The notes below the pieces were generated by a model. That model was not told where the DNA came from. It saw only the letters and a program-made list of their open reading frames with translations, and searched no databases. A program made the position numbers and the translations under genes. Below, piece after piece: positions 44,710-54,420 of a stretch of DNA of 64,000 bases. The stretch is from CAYFLR01 sp964343805 (lineage in GTDB: Bacteria; Bdellovibrionota_B; Oligoflexia; CAYFLR01), in assembly GCA_964343805.1 (NCBI GenBank), contig CAYFLR010000010.1, forward strand, positions 85,350 to 149,349, in the 5' to 3' direction. The first letter of the stretch is position 1; each line of letters opens with the position of its first letter.

Positions 44710-47453
44710 CAGTTCACCTCCTTATGGGTCAGAAAATCCTGCCAGGGTTTTCGCCATCGTGAAAGAACTTCCTCTTTTTCTAAAGTGGTAGAGCCGTATT
44801 TTAAGTGAGGCTCTTTGGTTGTACTACCTATTTGAGTGGCATGATTACTCAAGTCTTGATCGCTGGCAATTAAAAAGGCTCCTGCTAAGGATCTAAAGAG
44901 TATGTCGTCTTTATTGAGGGTAACTCCTACATTAGAACCGATAAACATTTCAACCGCTCTTTGAAAGCCTCCTCCTTGTTCCAGAGTAGAGATAGCTGCG
45001 ACTTTTCTTTGCTGAATCAGCTCATAGAGAAACTCACAACCATTGGCATAGGCTTTGAGATCGAGTTGATAGTGAAATGTGGAATTTTCTTTAGAAAAGA
45101 GACTCTCTCTGATTGACCCGGTGTCATCACAAGAGATACCAGGGGCAAATAACCATAAGGATTGATTACTTTGAGTGAGTACCTTTTCTGGAATCACCTC
45201 ATAGTGAGGCATTTTACCCATGGCTGTTACACAGAGGGTCGGGGGAACATTAATTACTTTTTGTGATTCATCCTCTCGTTTAAAAGCGTGACTCCCACTA
45301 GATGAGTCCTTACCTGAAATAAAAGGAGTTTTCAGTTCTCTCGAAATTTCTGAACACACTTTAAGCATCTCTACTAATTCGCCTGAGATATGCTGATCTT
45401 TGGAGAGAGGGGGGGTATAGAAATTGTCACAGAGTACAATATCAGTTAACTTGGTACCGGTGGCCACACATTTTGAAATACTGGCAATAATGGAAGCTCT
45501 GGTCATATTGGCCGGATGAGAACTCCAACCAGGGTTGGTGGCAAAGCCGGTTATTGCGGCATAGGGTTTATTGTAAAGGGGAATGAGTACACTTTGGTCA
45601 TAGGGCATATCATTATCCCCATAGGGCTCTCGATAGACCATGCCTTGCACTGAGGAATCAAAACGCTTGCCAAAGGGAGATTGATCTGCAATATCGGGAT
45701 GGGAAATCATCTCCAATAAATTGTCTTTACTAGGATGACCGTCCCTCCACTCCAGATAAAAATCTTCTGCTGATTTAGAGCGGAAATTAGGTTCAATTTT
45801 AGGAATGGGGCAACCGCCATGGATAAAATTAAAGGGTAACCGAATGAGCGGTTCATCGTTGTAGTTGATTTGACACATTTTTGAATCGGTAAAATGTCCT
45901 ACCACATGACAAGGAACATGATCTTGTTCGCAGATTTCCTGAATTCGTGTTAGGTTTTCGGGAGCAGAACAAAGCAGCATTCGTTCTTGGCTTTCGGATA
46001 ATAATATTTCCCAAGGAGAAAGCCCGGCATATTTTAAGGGCATTTTGGTGAGTTCGATTTCTATCCCCGAAGGATTGCCCATTTCACCCGCAGCAGAAGA
46101 AAGTCCTCCTGCTCCAAAGTCGGTTATGGCCCTGATGAGACCTTGGTCGCGGAGTTTCATAATCGCTGTCATAAAGTAGCGTTCAATCACAGGAGTTCCA
46201 ATTTGAACGTGAGCCCCATCTTTTTCGGCACTGTCTTGATTGGTGTTGGAGCTAGAAGTGGTGGCTCCATGAATTCCATCTCGGCCAGTATCTCCTCCCA
46301 ATACAATAATTAAGTCTCCGGGTTCAGGCTTGCCTATGACCGATTGATCTTCTTTGCCAATTCCAATGGCTACACCCAGGGCAAAGGGCTTAGCAAAGCC
46401 ATTATGTTGAAAAACCCGACCACCGATATTGGGAATTCCCATAGGGTTGGTGTAGGCTTCAAAACCTTGAATCATTCCGCTCACCACTTTATGGGGATGA
46501 TGGCAGCCTTTAGGAACTTCAGAATTTGGCATATCAGTTGATTGGCTGGCAAAGATCCAAGTGGAACCAATGGGATAAAATCCTTTTCCACAACCGAGAA
46601 TGTCTCTCAGTACTCCACCCAGCATAGTTTCTACCCCCGGTGCGGGAGCGAGCATAGTGGGGGAATTGTGGGTTTCTCCTTTAATGGCGAGAGAGGTGCC
46701 CTCATAAAAGGACATAACCCCAGCGTTATCTTCAAAGACGGAGAGAATATCTTTACGAGTTTTTAAAATTTCAGCAGTGGAAGTTTGCAGCATTTTCATC
46801 AGCCCCAAGGACTTCCATGTGGTGTGACTGCAGTGATCACACCAGGATTGAGCCAGCATTTCAAGCTCACCATCGGTAGGATCTCGTCCCTCTTTGGCAA
46901 AATAAGATTGAATAGCTAAGAGTTGATCGAGGGGGAAAAAGAGTCGTCTCTCTTCAGAAAGTTGCTCCAGTTCACTCTCGCTTAATTCTCTGATGGGAAC
47001 GGTGGCAATAGGCTCAGGAACTCCGGTGGGAAGGAGAGTCGTTATTTCGTCAGGCTTTCTTATAAACTCATGAACTTGAGTGTTAAACCCATCTGAGAGG
47101 GCGATTATTTTTTCTGCGCTGGCGAGATCAGGGACCGGTCTTGCTTTGGTGTCTTCTACAAAAATACGAGTGTATTTTCTAACCCACAAGACTTGCCTTT
47201 CCCATTCAAAGTATTTCATGGCAGTTTTTATCGAGTAGAGTTCCGGGTCAATGATCGCTCTTTTGTAGCCATACTCCACCCAGAAACCCGAAGTGTTGGC
47301 GTCGAGAGAGGGAACCTCTTCCCTAAAATTATCTTGCAGTATTTCGCAGATTGGAGTGGGAAAAGGTTCCAGATATTCTACTCTAAAAACACTGCAATGG
47401 TTATTTTCAATAGAGCTGTAGATGGTTTTAATTTGAGCTTTTGATTGTGACAA
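44709..47453 (-). CDS. purL: Phosphoribosylformylglycinamidine synthase, synthetase subunit PurL (long form without the glutaminase domain)
   Basis: ATP-dependent FGAR to FGAM conversion. 914 residues from TTG 47453, which has AGAGGTG upstream; an ATG at 47495 lies inside yejE. It has an N-terminal PurS-like region (first 170 residues), a linker, and AIRS-type halves with SWCDHCSHTTWKS, GETHNSPT, ITDFGAGGLSSAAGEMG and SGKDSSSGS. It lacks the C-terminal glutaminase domain of the 1300-residue single-chain enzyme; that function is in the coupled purQ. Its start is 24 bases inside the upstream permease stop region, so it probably is in the yej operon. Confidence 0.93.
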   Translation of the reverse strand: MSQSKAQIKTIYSSIENNHCSVFRVEYLEPFPTPICEILQDNFREEVPSLDANTSGFWVEYGYKRAIIDPELYSIKTAMKYFEWERQVLWVRKYTRIFVEDTKARPVPDLASAEKIIALSDGFNTQVHEFIRKPDEITTLLPTGVPEPIATVPIRELSESELEQLSEERRLFFPLDQLLAIQSYFAKEGRDPTDGELEMLAQSWCDHCSHTTWKSLGLMKMLQTSTAEILKTRKDILSVFEDNAGVMSFYEGTSLAIKGETHNSPTMLAPAPGVETMLGGVLRDILGCGKGFYPIGSTWIFASQSTDMPNSEVPKGCHHPHKVVSGMIQGFEAYTNPMGIPNIGGRVFQHNGFAKPFALGVAIGIGKEDQSVIGKPEPGDLIIVLGGDTGRDGIHGATTSSSNTNQDSAEKDGAHVQIGTPVIERYFMTAIMKLRDQGLIRAITDFGAGGLSSAAGEMGNPSGIEIELTKMPLKYAGLSPWEILLSESQERMLLCSAPENLTRIQEICEQDHVPCHVVGHFTDSKMCQINYNDEPLIRLPFNFIHGGCPIPKIEPNFRSKSAEDFYLEWRDGHPSKDNLLEMISHPDIADQSPFGKRFDSSVQGMVYREPYGDNDMPYDQSVLIPLYNKPYAAITGFATNPGWSSHPANMTRASIIASISKCVATGTKLTDIVLCDNFYTPPLSKDQHISGELVEMLKVCSEISRELKTPFISGKDSSSGSHAFKREDESQKVINVPPTLCVTAMGKMPHYEVIPEKVLTQSNQSLWLFAPGISCDDTGSIRESLFSKENSTFHYQLDLKAYANGCEFLYELIQQRKVAAISTLEQGGGFQRAVEMFIGSNVGVTLNKDDILFRSLAGAFLIASDQDLSNHATQIGSTTKEPHLKYGSTTLEKEEVLSRWRKPWQDFLTHKEVN

Positions 47454-47475
47454 GAGACACCTCTTAAAACAATAT

Positions 47476-48492
47476 TTATGATTTGCGGGGATCAAAGGCG
47501 GTCCGTAGACCTTCCCCGATGAAGTTTAAAAGTAGAATGATTAAGGCTAAAATACCTACCGGAAAAACGGCCAACCACCATGCTGTTTCAAAATTTTGTT
47601 GTCCTTGATGGATGAGTTCCCCGATGGATGCTGTGGGAGCCTGCACGCCGAAACCTAGGAAATCGAGAAAGGATAAATTAAGAACACCGATGGCCATAAT
47701 AAAGGGGGTAAAAGTCAGAACCGGAGTTAGAGCATTGGGGAGAATGTGAGTGAGTAAATTACGAAATTGACCAGAACCAAGAGCCGTAGAAGCGAGAACA
47801 AACTCTTCATTGCGAATTCGCAGAGTCTCCGCTCGCATGTAGTAGGAGAGAAAAATCCAGGAGAAAATGGCACTCATGAGAGTAAGTACTATTAAACCGG
47901 GCTGCAATAAACTTCCCAAAAGGATAAGTATAAAAAAGTAAGGCAGCGAACTCCATATTTCTACGCAACGTTGACCAAAAAGGTCCACCAAACCGCCAAA
48001 AAAACCTTGGCTACAACCCACCGAGATGCCTATAACGAGGGCAAAAAGGTAGTTGAGTAAGGCAAAAAACATGGAGACCCTGGTGCCATAAATGAGTCGA
48101 GTAAGAACATCTCGACCTCGATCATCTGTTCCTAAAGGGTTTTGGAAGGACGGTGATGAAGGGTAATACTCCACATCATTGTTAGATTCGTTACTTCCCC
48201 AGGAAATCAGAGGATTGATTACAAAAGGTTTTGGTTCAAGGGTTTTTAACAGCTCTTTGTAGTCGGGCTCTAAGGGAAGAATCTCTCCAAACTCAGTTCC
48301 CTTATATACCTTCATAAAGGGGAAATATGTTTTATTATTATGAATGAGGAGCAAAGGCTTGTCATTAGCTATAAATTCAGCAAAGGCACTCACGAGCAGT
48401 AGAAAGATTAAAACCATAAGAGAGTAATAGGCCCGTTTTATCTTCTTAAATTTGGCCATCCTCTTAAGGGTTATGGGGGACAGGTTAAACAT
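47476..48492 (-). CDS. yejE: Peptide ABC transporter permease YejE
   Basis: Inner-membrane permease of the oligopeptide family, 338 residues. It has an N-terminal membrane segment followed by a large periplasmic loop containing ANDKPLL and WGSNESNN, then LGTDDRGRDVLTRL and the EAA-type loop region; these are YejE features. AGAAGAG precedes the ATG. Third gene in the order yejA-yejB-yejE, each within 2-13 bases. Confidence 0.92.
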   Translation of the reverse strand: MFNLSPITLKRMAKFKKIKRAYYSLMVLIFLLLVSAFAEFIANDKPLLLIHNNKTYFPFMKVYKGTEFGEILPLEPDYKELLKTLEPKPFVINPLISWGSNESNNDVEYYPSSPSFQNPLGTDDRGRDVLTRLIYGTRVSMFFALLNYLFALVIGISVGCSQGFFGGLVDLFGQRCVEIWSSLPYFFILILLGSLLQPGLIVLTLMSAIFSWIFLSYYMRAETLRIRNEEFVLASTALGSGQFRNLLTHILPNALTPVLTFTPFIMAIGVLNLSFLDFLGFGVQAPTASIGELIHQGQQNFETAWWLAVFPVGILALIILLLNFIGEGLRTAFDPRKS

Positions 48493-48504
48493 CTCTTCTC
48501 TTTC

Positions 48505-49518
48505 TCAATCAAAGTGAACTTTGGGGTTAATGATTACATACAGCATATCTGAAACAAAGTTACCACAGACACTGGCTAAAGCAGCGAGCATGATGATGGT
48601 GAGGACTACTGGGTAATCACGAGCTAATATGGATTCAAAATTTAAAAGACCGATTCCCTCTAAACCAAAGATTTTTTCAATCAGAATGGAACCAGTAAGG
48701 AAAATCCCTACATATTGCCCGAGGCCTGTGGCGATGGGAATAAGAGCATTACGCAGAACATGTTTAAAATTTACTAGATGAGCTGGAAGACCTTTGGCTC
48801 TCGCAGTTCGTACATAGTCTTGACTGATCTGCTCTAAAAAGGAGTTTTTCATGAGCAGAGTTAAAGCGGCAAATTGCCCCACCACATAACAAAAAAGTGG
48901 GAGGGCTAAATGGTGCAAGTAGTCGAGGATGTACTCCATAGTGGAGAAAGTATCCGCATCATCCGCATGAAGACCTTGAATGGGAAAGAGATCCCAAAAG
49001 GTTCCTCCTCCTAGAAATACAATGAGCAAAATGGCTAAGGCGTATACCGGAATGGAGTAGAAGGTAAAGAGAGCAAAAGAGGTCACGGCATCAAAGAGCT
49101 GGCCATCTTTCAGGGCTTTGTATACCCCGAGCGGAATGCACAGCATATAAGAGAGAAACAATGACCAAATACCAAAGGAGAGACTGATGGGGATTCTCCT
49201 TTTAATTACATCTAAGACGGGCTCTTGATACTCATAGGATTCGCCAAACTTTAAGGTCAGAACATCTTTAATCCACAAGGCATAACGGATGTAGATGGGC
49301 TTATCAAAACCAAACTGTTTTTCCAGTTGCTTACGCAGTTCATCACTGATTTGAACACTGGCATTTCCACCGGAGGCCCCAGATCCCATTTTCAACTGCC
49401 TGATAATGTTATCAACAGGCCCTCCGGGAACCACTTGGATAAGTCCAAAAATCAAAACTGAGATGCCGAACAGTGTTGGGATCATCAACATGAGTCGGCG
49501 GGCAATGTATGCGAACAT
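48505..49518 (-). CDS. yejB: Peptide ABC transporter permease YejB
   Basis: Inner-membrane permease, 337 residues with six predicted membrane helices. The start MFAYIARRLMLMIPTLFGIS and VVPGGPVDNII are typical of the DppB/OppB family, and the long insert after residue 35, with the Gly/Ser-rich segment, and GGSYFDLFP-like GGGTFWDLFP match YejB. Spacing to yejA is 2 bases. Confidence 0.92.
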   Translation of the reverse strand: MFAYIARRLMLMIPTLFGISVLIFGLIQVVPGGPVDNIIRQLKMGSGASGGNASVQISDELRKQLEKQFGFDKPIYIRYALWIKDVLTLKFGESYEYQEPVLDVIKRRIPISLSFGIWSLFLSYMLCIPLGVYKALKDGQLFDAVTSFALFTFYSIPVYALAILLIVFLGGGTFWDLFPIQGLHADDADTFSTMEYILDYLHHLALPLFCYVVGQFAALTLLMKNSFLEQISQDYVRTARAKGLPAHLVNFKHVLRNALIPIATGLGQYVGIFLTGSILIEKIFGLEGIGLLNFESILARDYPVVLTIIMLAALASVCGNFVSDMLYVIINPKVHFD

Positions 49519-49520
49519 AT

Positions 49521-51200
49521 TTACTTCTCTTTACTAAACCATCTGGCATAGGGAGGATTCCTGATATCGTTACCTGTATAATGCAGATAAGGTTTTTCAG
49601 TGGGATCCACTCTATGGGACCAATAAGCGAGCATATGCGATTTATTGGTGTAGGTGAAAACATAGGGTTGCTGATCAACGATGAGGGTTTCCAACTTTTG
49701 ATAGAGTTTGTGTCGTTTCTCGGCATCAAACTCAGAAGGACCATCTGCAATGAGCTGATTGATCTCTTTAACATTCAGACCTGGATAGTTGGAGGTTCCT
49801 TTTTGATTGGCAGTGGAACCCGCAAAGGTCTGCTCTGGTGCTGGAACTACATCTCCCACCCAACCAATCACAAAACCATCAAATTTAAATTCGTCCATCA
49901 GTTTCATAGCCATGGTCCACTCAACGAGCTTAATACGGATTTCAACTCCTGCTTTTTTGGCGTCTTCTTTAAAAATAGTGGCCCATTTGTTATGACCTTC
50001 CCAAGCATGCATTACTTCGATTGAAGCTCGGATTTTCTTCTTTTTTCCGTCTTCCGTTACCTCTTTATAAAGCACACCATCTTTATCCACTTTGTTATAA
50101 CCAATCTCTTGTAAGAGTTTCATGGCTTTTTTAGGATTGAAAGGAACGGGCTTTAAATTGGCTGAATAGCTAGATCCTTTAAGAAAGGGGCCGCCGAGGG
50201 GGCGTCTTTTGTTTTTAAATACCTTCTTAATAATCATTTTACGATTGAGAAGGTATTGGAGAGCTTGTCTAAAGTTCTTTTCGTTGGTGGGGGCTTTTCT
50301 CATATTTAAGGAGATTCCACGCCATGAACCCGGATAGTAGAGGGGCTCTTCTAGACGAACACATCGTTTGTCTTTCCAAGGAAAAGCTCTTTTATTATCC
50401 CATTTGTTATAGAGTTCGGAATTGATGTAGATCATGTCCAGCTGCTTCTTTTTGAACATTTCAAAGGCCACACTCTCTTCTTTGATGATCCGTAACTGAA
50501 TGCGGTCGAAGTTATAATAATCCTTATAGTAGGGAAGATTGTTATTTTGATGTCCCCACCAGTTTTTATTTCGCACTAGCATGATCTTTTTCTTATCTTT
50601 AGATTCTTGAAAGACGTAAGGACCAGAACCATAAATGACCTTGTCGAAATCTTTGTTAAAATCTTTGCCTTTAACTCCATAGAGGTGCTTAGGCAGGATG
50701 GACATGCCACCGATTTTTTGGAGATTATTAAAGTGAATCGTCTTTATACGAATCTCTATTTCATGAGGATTCACGACTTTTACATACTCGAGTTGGCCGA
50801 GGTAGTCTCTCACTGATTGGCATAGAATACACTTTTTATCGTAAACCGTATCGAAGGTGAATTTAACATCCTCCGCAGTAATGGGTTTATCATCAAAAAA
50901 GCGAGCATTTTTATTGAGATAAAAAGTATAGGTTTTTTTATCTTTGGCCACTTTCCAGCTTTTGGCAATACGAGGAATTTCGGTTTTATCTTCATTTTTG
51001 GTATCGATGAGTGATTCCATGGTGAAGGTTCCCACTAAAGCACCATAGGCATCTCCTCCGGTATAGGGATTGAGCGATCTTGGATACTGTCCTAAATGGA
51101 CTTTGAGGGTGCCTCCTTTAGTGCGTGTCACCGCCCAAAGAGGTGTAGTCAGCATACACGTGATTAATAGACCCCATAGAATTTTAACTAATTTTTGCAT
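49521..51200 (-). CDS. yejA: Periplasmic peptide-binding protein YejA-like (SBP family 5)
   Basis: Substrate-binding protein for the adjacent permeases. 559 residues, signal peptide 1-22 (ending WAV-TR), then the SBP_bac_5 domain: GGTLKVHLGQYPRSLNPYT, TAEDVKFTFDTVYD, YVKVVNPHEIEI and RQALQYLLNR-type motifs. Substrates are probably peptides. AGGAGTG lies before the ATG. Between the ATPase gene oppF and yejB. Confidence 0.9.
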   Translation of the reverse strand: MQKLVKILWGLLITCMLTTPLWAVTRTKGGTLKVHLGQYPRSLNPYTGGDAYGALVGTFTMESLIDTKNEDKTEIPRIAKSWKVAKDKKTYTFYLNKNARFFDDKPITAEDVKFTFDTVYDKKCILCQSVRDYLGQLEYVKVVNPHEIEIRIKTIHFNNLQKIGGMSILPKHLYGVKGKDFNKDFDKVIYGSGPYVFQESKDKKKIMLVRNKNWWGHQNNNLPYYKDYYNFDRIQLRIIKEESVAFEMFKKKQLDMIYINSELYNKWDNKRAFPWKDKRCVRLEEPLYYPGSWRGISLNMRKAPTNEKNFRQALQYLLNRKMIIKKVFKNKRRPLGGPFLKGSSYSANLKPVPFNPKKAMKLLQEIGYNKVDKDGVLYKEVTEDGKKKKIRASIEVMHAWEGHNKWATIFKEDAKKAGVEIRIKLVEWTMAMKLMDEFKFDGFVIGWVGDVVPAPEQTFAGSTANQKGTSNYPGLNVKEINQLIADGPSEFDAEKRHKLYQKLETLIVDQQPYVFTYTNKSHMLAYWSHRVDPTEKPYLHYTGNDIRNPPYARWFSKEK

Positions 51201-51225
51201 AACAACGACACTCCTTTCTAAATAG

Positions 51226-52224
51226 TCATGATGGCTTATTGGTTTGGTCTTCTCCGGGACTATTCAATGCAAAATGACAAGCTACCTTTTGCTGATCATT
51301 TACAGCAACTAAAGGTGGCTCTTCTTTCATACAAATATCTCTTTTAATGGGACACCGCGGATGAAAATTACATCCGGGGGGTGGGAAAATAGGGCTTGGA
51401 ACATCCCCTTCTAGGATTTCTCTTTCTAGTTTTACAGTGGGATCAGGAGTCGGGATGGCTGAGATAAGGGCCCGAGTGTAAGGGTGCAAAGTCTGCTTAT
51501 AGATGGTCTTTCCTGGACCCATTTCTATTATTTTACCTAAGTACATCACCGCAATCTGATCACTCATATGTTTGACCACTGCCAGGTTATGAGCAATGAA
51601 GATATAGGTGAGATCCATTCTTTTTTGAATATCCTTTAATAGATTGAGGATCTGAGATTGAATTGAAACATCTAAAGCGGAGACTGGCTCATCAGCAATG
51701 ATTAGGCTCGGCTTCAGAGCAATGGCTCTAGCAATGCCTATTCGTTGCCGCTGTCCCCCACTGAATTCATGGGGGTAACGATGAATCACATCAGGTCTTA
51801 ATCCTACCAGTTCTAATAACTCTTGGATTTGTGTTTCTCTCTCTTCCTGTGTTCCAATTTTATGTATTCGGTAGGGTTCTTCAAGAATATTATACACTGT
51901 CATACGAGGGTCAAGTGAGGCAAAGGGGTCTTGAAAGACCATTTGCATATGTTTTCGAACCTCTTTGAGCTGATTATTTCCGTAATGGGTAATATCTTGA
52001 TCTTTAAAATGGATAGAACCTGCTGTGGGTTTATAAAGCCTCATGATGGCTCTTCCTAGAGTGGACTTCCCACAACCTGATTCACCAACTAGGCCAAGGG
52101 TTCCCCCTTTTTCCAGTGAGAAAGACACATCATTCACCGCATGGACTGCAGCCACTTGCTTCTTTAGGATTCCTCCATAAACGGGGAAGAACATCTTCAG
52201 ATTTTTGACTTCTAAAATGGGCAT
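51226..52224 (-). CDS. oppF: Oligopeptide ABC transporter ATP-binding protein OppF-like
   Basis: ATPase of the peptide importer. Walker A GESGCGKSTLGRAI, Q-loop FQDPFASLDPRM, signature SGGQRQRIGIARA, Walker B LIIADEPVSALDVS, and a C-terminal oligo_HPY cysteine cluster (PGCNFHPRCPIKRDIC). ATG 52224 has AGGATGAT upstream; ATG 52230 is possible, and the frame extends to 52254 inside oppD. E. coli yej uses one fused ATPase (YejF), whereas here two are separate. Confidence 0.93.
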   Translation of the reverse strand: MPILEVKNLKMFFPVYGGILKKQVAAVHAVNDVSFSLEKGGTLGLVGESGCGKSTLGRAIMRLYKPTAGSIHFKDQDITHYGNNQLKEVRKHMQMVFQDPFASLDPRMTVYNILEEPYRIHKIGTQEERETQIQELLELVGLRPDVIHRYPHEFSGGQRQRIGIARAIALKPSLIIADEPVSALDVSIQSQILNLLKDIQKRMDLTYIFIAHNLAVVKHMSDQIAVMYLGKIIEMGPGKTIYKQTLHPYTRALISAIPTPDPTVKLEREILEGDVPSPIFPPPGCNFHPRCPIKRDICMKEEPPLVAVNDQQKVACHFALNSPGEDQTNKPS

Positions 52225-52231
52225 TATCATC

Positions 52232-53221
52232 CTAAGTGTTAAAACAGGCGACAAAATGGTTGGCTGTCACACTTTCTAACACAGGTATTTCCTCTTGGCA
52301 ACGATTCTGTACATTTTTACATCGGTCGGCAAATGCGCATCCTTTTGGCAAGTGAAGGAGGCTTGGAACCATTCCCTTAATTGTATCTAGAACTTCCCTT
52401 TCTTCATTTAGCATGGGGATAGAGGTAAGTAGACCTTGGGTATAAGGGTGTTTTGCATTTTTAAATATATCCAAAACAGAAGCTCGTTCTACCACTTTAC
52501 CGGCATACATCACCAGGACTTCATCGCATGTTTCAGCTACCACTCCCAAATCATGGGTGATAAACATGATGGCCATTTCCAATTGTTTTTGCATCTCTCT
52601 CATTAAGTCAAGAATTTGAGCTTGGATAGTAACATCCAAAGCGGTGGTGGGTTCATCAGCAATAAGTAGCTGAGGGTTACATGAAAGGGCCATGGCAATC
52701 ATGGCTCTTTGTCTCATTCCACCCGAAAGGTTATGGGGGTAATCATTAAAGCGAGATTCTGGAGATGGAATGCCTACCTTTCTTAGCAGTGAGATAGATC
52801 TCTCTTTGGCCTCTTCCTTGCTCATATGAAGATGCAAACGCAGACTTTCACTAATTTGGTTACCAATGGTAAAAACTGGATTGAGAGCGGTCATGGGTTC
52901 TTGAAAGATCATGCTGATCTCTTTTCCTCTAATAGACTCCATGTACTTCTCTTTTAAGCCACAAAGATCCTCTCCATTAAAGTTTATAGATCCATCAACG
53001 ATTTTTCCTTGAGGCTTAGGCAAAAGACCCATAATAGACAAGGCTGTTATACTCTTTCCACAGCCAGATTCACCCACAATACCCAGGGTTTTACCTTTGG
53101 GTATGCTGAAACTTAAATTATTAACGGGAGTTATGGTTCCCTCTTCCAGGGTAATAGTTGTTACGAGGTTGGAAACCTCAAGAACATTATTGGAGCTAGT
53201 AGGCTTGGTGTCTGATTGCAT
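52232..53221 (-). CDS. oppD: Oligopeptide ABC transporter ATP-binding protein OppD-like
   Basis: Companion ATPase. Walker A GESGCGKSITALSIM, Q-loop FQEPMTALNPVFT, signature LSGGMRQRAMIAMAL, Walker B LLIADEPTTALDVT, and the C-terminal Cys cluster (GCAFADRC...C). 329 residues. First gene of the eight-gene minus-strand run toward the ABC-class ATPase; overlaps or abuts oppF closely. Confidence 0.94.
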   Translation of the reverse strand: MQSDTKPTSSNNVLEVSNLVTTITLEEGTITPVNNLSFSIPKGKTLGIVGESGCGKSITALSIMGLLPKPQGKIVDGSINFNGEDLCGLKEKYMESIRGKEISMIFQEPMTALNPVFTIGNQISESLRLHLHMSKEEAKERSISLLRKVGIPSPESRFNDYPHNLSGGMRQRAMIAMALSCNPQLLIADEPTTALDVTIQAQILDLMREMQKQLEMAIMFITHDLGVVAETCDEVLVMYAGKVVERASVLDIFKNAKHPYTQGLLTSIPMLNEEREVLDTIKGMVPSLLHLPKGCAFADRCKNVQNRCQEEIPVLESVTANHFVACFNT

Positions 53222-53282
53222 TTAAATAATACACCTAACTTATGTGATCATGGCAAACTCATGCCAAGTCTTTTATCTCGAC

Positions 53283-53311
53283 TTGTCTATAAGGTCAAGT
53301 TCATTTAAAAT
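53283..53311 (+). promoter_or_regulatory. Promoter of the FHA gene
   Basis: TTGTCT (53283-53288), 17-base spacer, TAAAAT (53306-53311). It lies in the divergent gap with oppD. Confidence 0.5.
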
Positions 53312-53349
53312 ATGGAGGTACACAAAATATCTAACAGTTAGGGCATTTT

Positions 53350-54417
53350 ATGGGAGAAGTAAAAAAGGTTAACTTTGGTGGTGGTCATGCAGTCAGTCAA
53401 CCTCAAGAAGGGGGGTGCGATTCCTTAGAAGATGTACTTCGGCAAGTATTCCCTGCCCAAGTGATGAATTACTTTAAGAGCCCTCCTGGATATTTTCATG
53501 CCTACTTTGATGAAGAAGATGTACTCCGGCACGTTCTTTCAAGGGTATCTCATTATAAAGGGGTTTCTTCGGATCAAATCTTGAAGGCCCTCCTAGAAAC
53601 AGAGCCTCTTTCGAGGGTGACCAAAAAATGCAGCGAGTTTAGAGATATTAAAGAATTTCAGCAAAAACGGGAAGATATAAACAAAACTTCTATATTGAAT
53701 TATGTTCCGGTTCGAGTGAATTATGATCGCATGATTTTACAGGTGCCTCGCAGTGCAGAAGAACAGCTCACTTTTACCTGTGACTCTGCTTTTATCATCA
53801 AAACCTATAATATGGACAAAAAAGAGGGGAAATATCTGGTTCTTTCTGCTCCTGAGCAAGGTTTACTAGGGGTGGTGAGCTTAGTTGATGTGAACTCTCG
53901 AGTTATTGAGTTTCTATGGACTAAATGGCTAATCTGCGGGAGACACCCTAAACTGGTTCATATTGGGGAACTTGATTCTNNNNNNNNNNACCATGTATCC
54001 CGGGTTCACTGTCTGATGACGGTGGATGAACAGGGTCTTTATGTTGTGGATCTCATGAGTAAAAATGGCACTAGTTTGATGGAAGAACAAGATTTTGAAA
54101 ATTTTAAAGATAATCGCAAACCCATTCGCCATAGTGAAAAAGAGAAAGCTCCTTTAAAACAAAAGATGACTTCTAAAACTATTGCCTTTGAAAGAACTGA
54201 CCCTTCTGTGCAAACTTTTATCTCTGAACTGCAAGAGAGGAATTTTGTCCATTTATGGAATCCAGAGGACTCTTCTCGGTCCTTTGTGAATTTAATTGGT
54301 TCGGTGATGGATATTGAACAGATTAAGTTCAAAGAACCCAGAAAAATAGTCTTCACCGCCATGGTGCATTTGCAGCAGGATAACAGTATTCTGGCTCGGA
54401 ACTTTCAAGGGGAATGA
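53350..54417 (+). CDS. FHA-domain protein, interrupted by a 10-N gap
   Basis: Phosphothreonine-recognition protein, 355 residues. The N-terminal 190 residues are not recognised. The FHA core lies at about 195-245: ICGRHP, HVSRVHC and DLMSKNGTSL are the GRxx, SRxH and NGT motifs. The N gap at 53980-53989 is between the first two; the frame needs a length of 1 modulo 3, and one missing base would give ELDSxHVSRVHC. The final 110 residues contain a charged KDNRK linker and a beta-rich end. No kinase gene is nearby. It converges with the DUF3137 gene, 3 bases apart. Confidence 0.85.
   Translation: MGEVKKVNFGGGHAVSQPQEGGCDSLEDVLRQVFPAQVMNYFKSPPGYFHAYFDEEDVLRHVLSRVSHYKGVSSDQILKALLETEPLSRVTKKCSEFRDIKEFQQKREDINKTSILNYVPVRVNYDRMILQVPRSAEEQLTFTCDSAFIIKTYNMDKKEGKYLVLSAPEQGLLGVVSLVDVNSRVIEFLWTKWLICGRHPKLVHIGELDSXXXXHVSRVHCLMTVDEQGLYVVDLMSKNGTSLMEEQDFENFKDNRKPIRHSEKEKAPLKQKMTSKTIAFERTDPSVQTFISELQERNFVHLWNPEDSSRSFVNLIGSVMDIEQIKFKEPRKIVFTAMVHLQQDNSILARNFQGE
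53980..53989. other. Assembly gap (10 N)
   Basis: Ten N inside the FHA domain. Flanking frames fit a one-base gap. Confidence 0.99.
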
Positions 54418-54420
54418 GTT

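Noticed and set aside
49509..50024. 171-residue open frame on the + strand across yejA
   Set aside because: It is antisense to a clear binding-protein gene, starts inside yejB and has no ribosome-binding site or family features.
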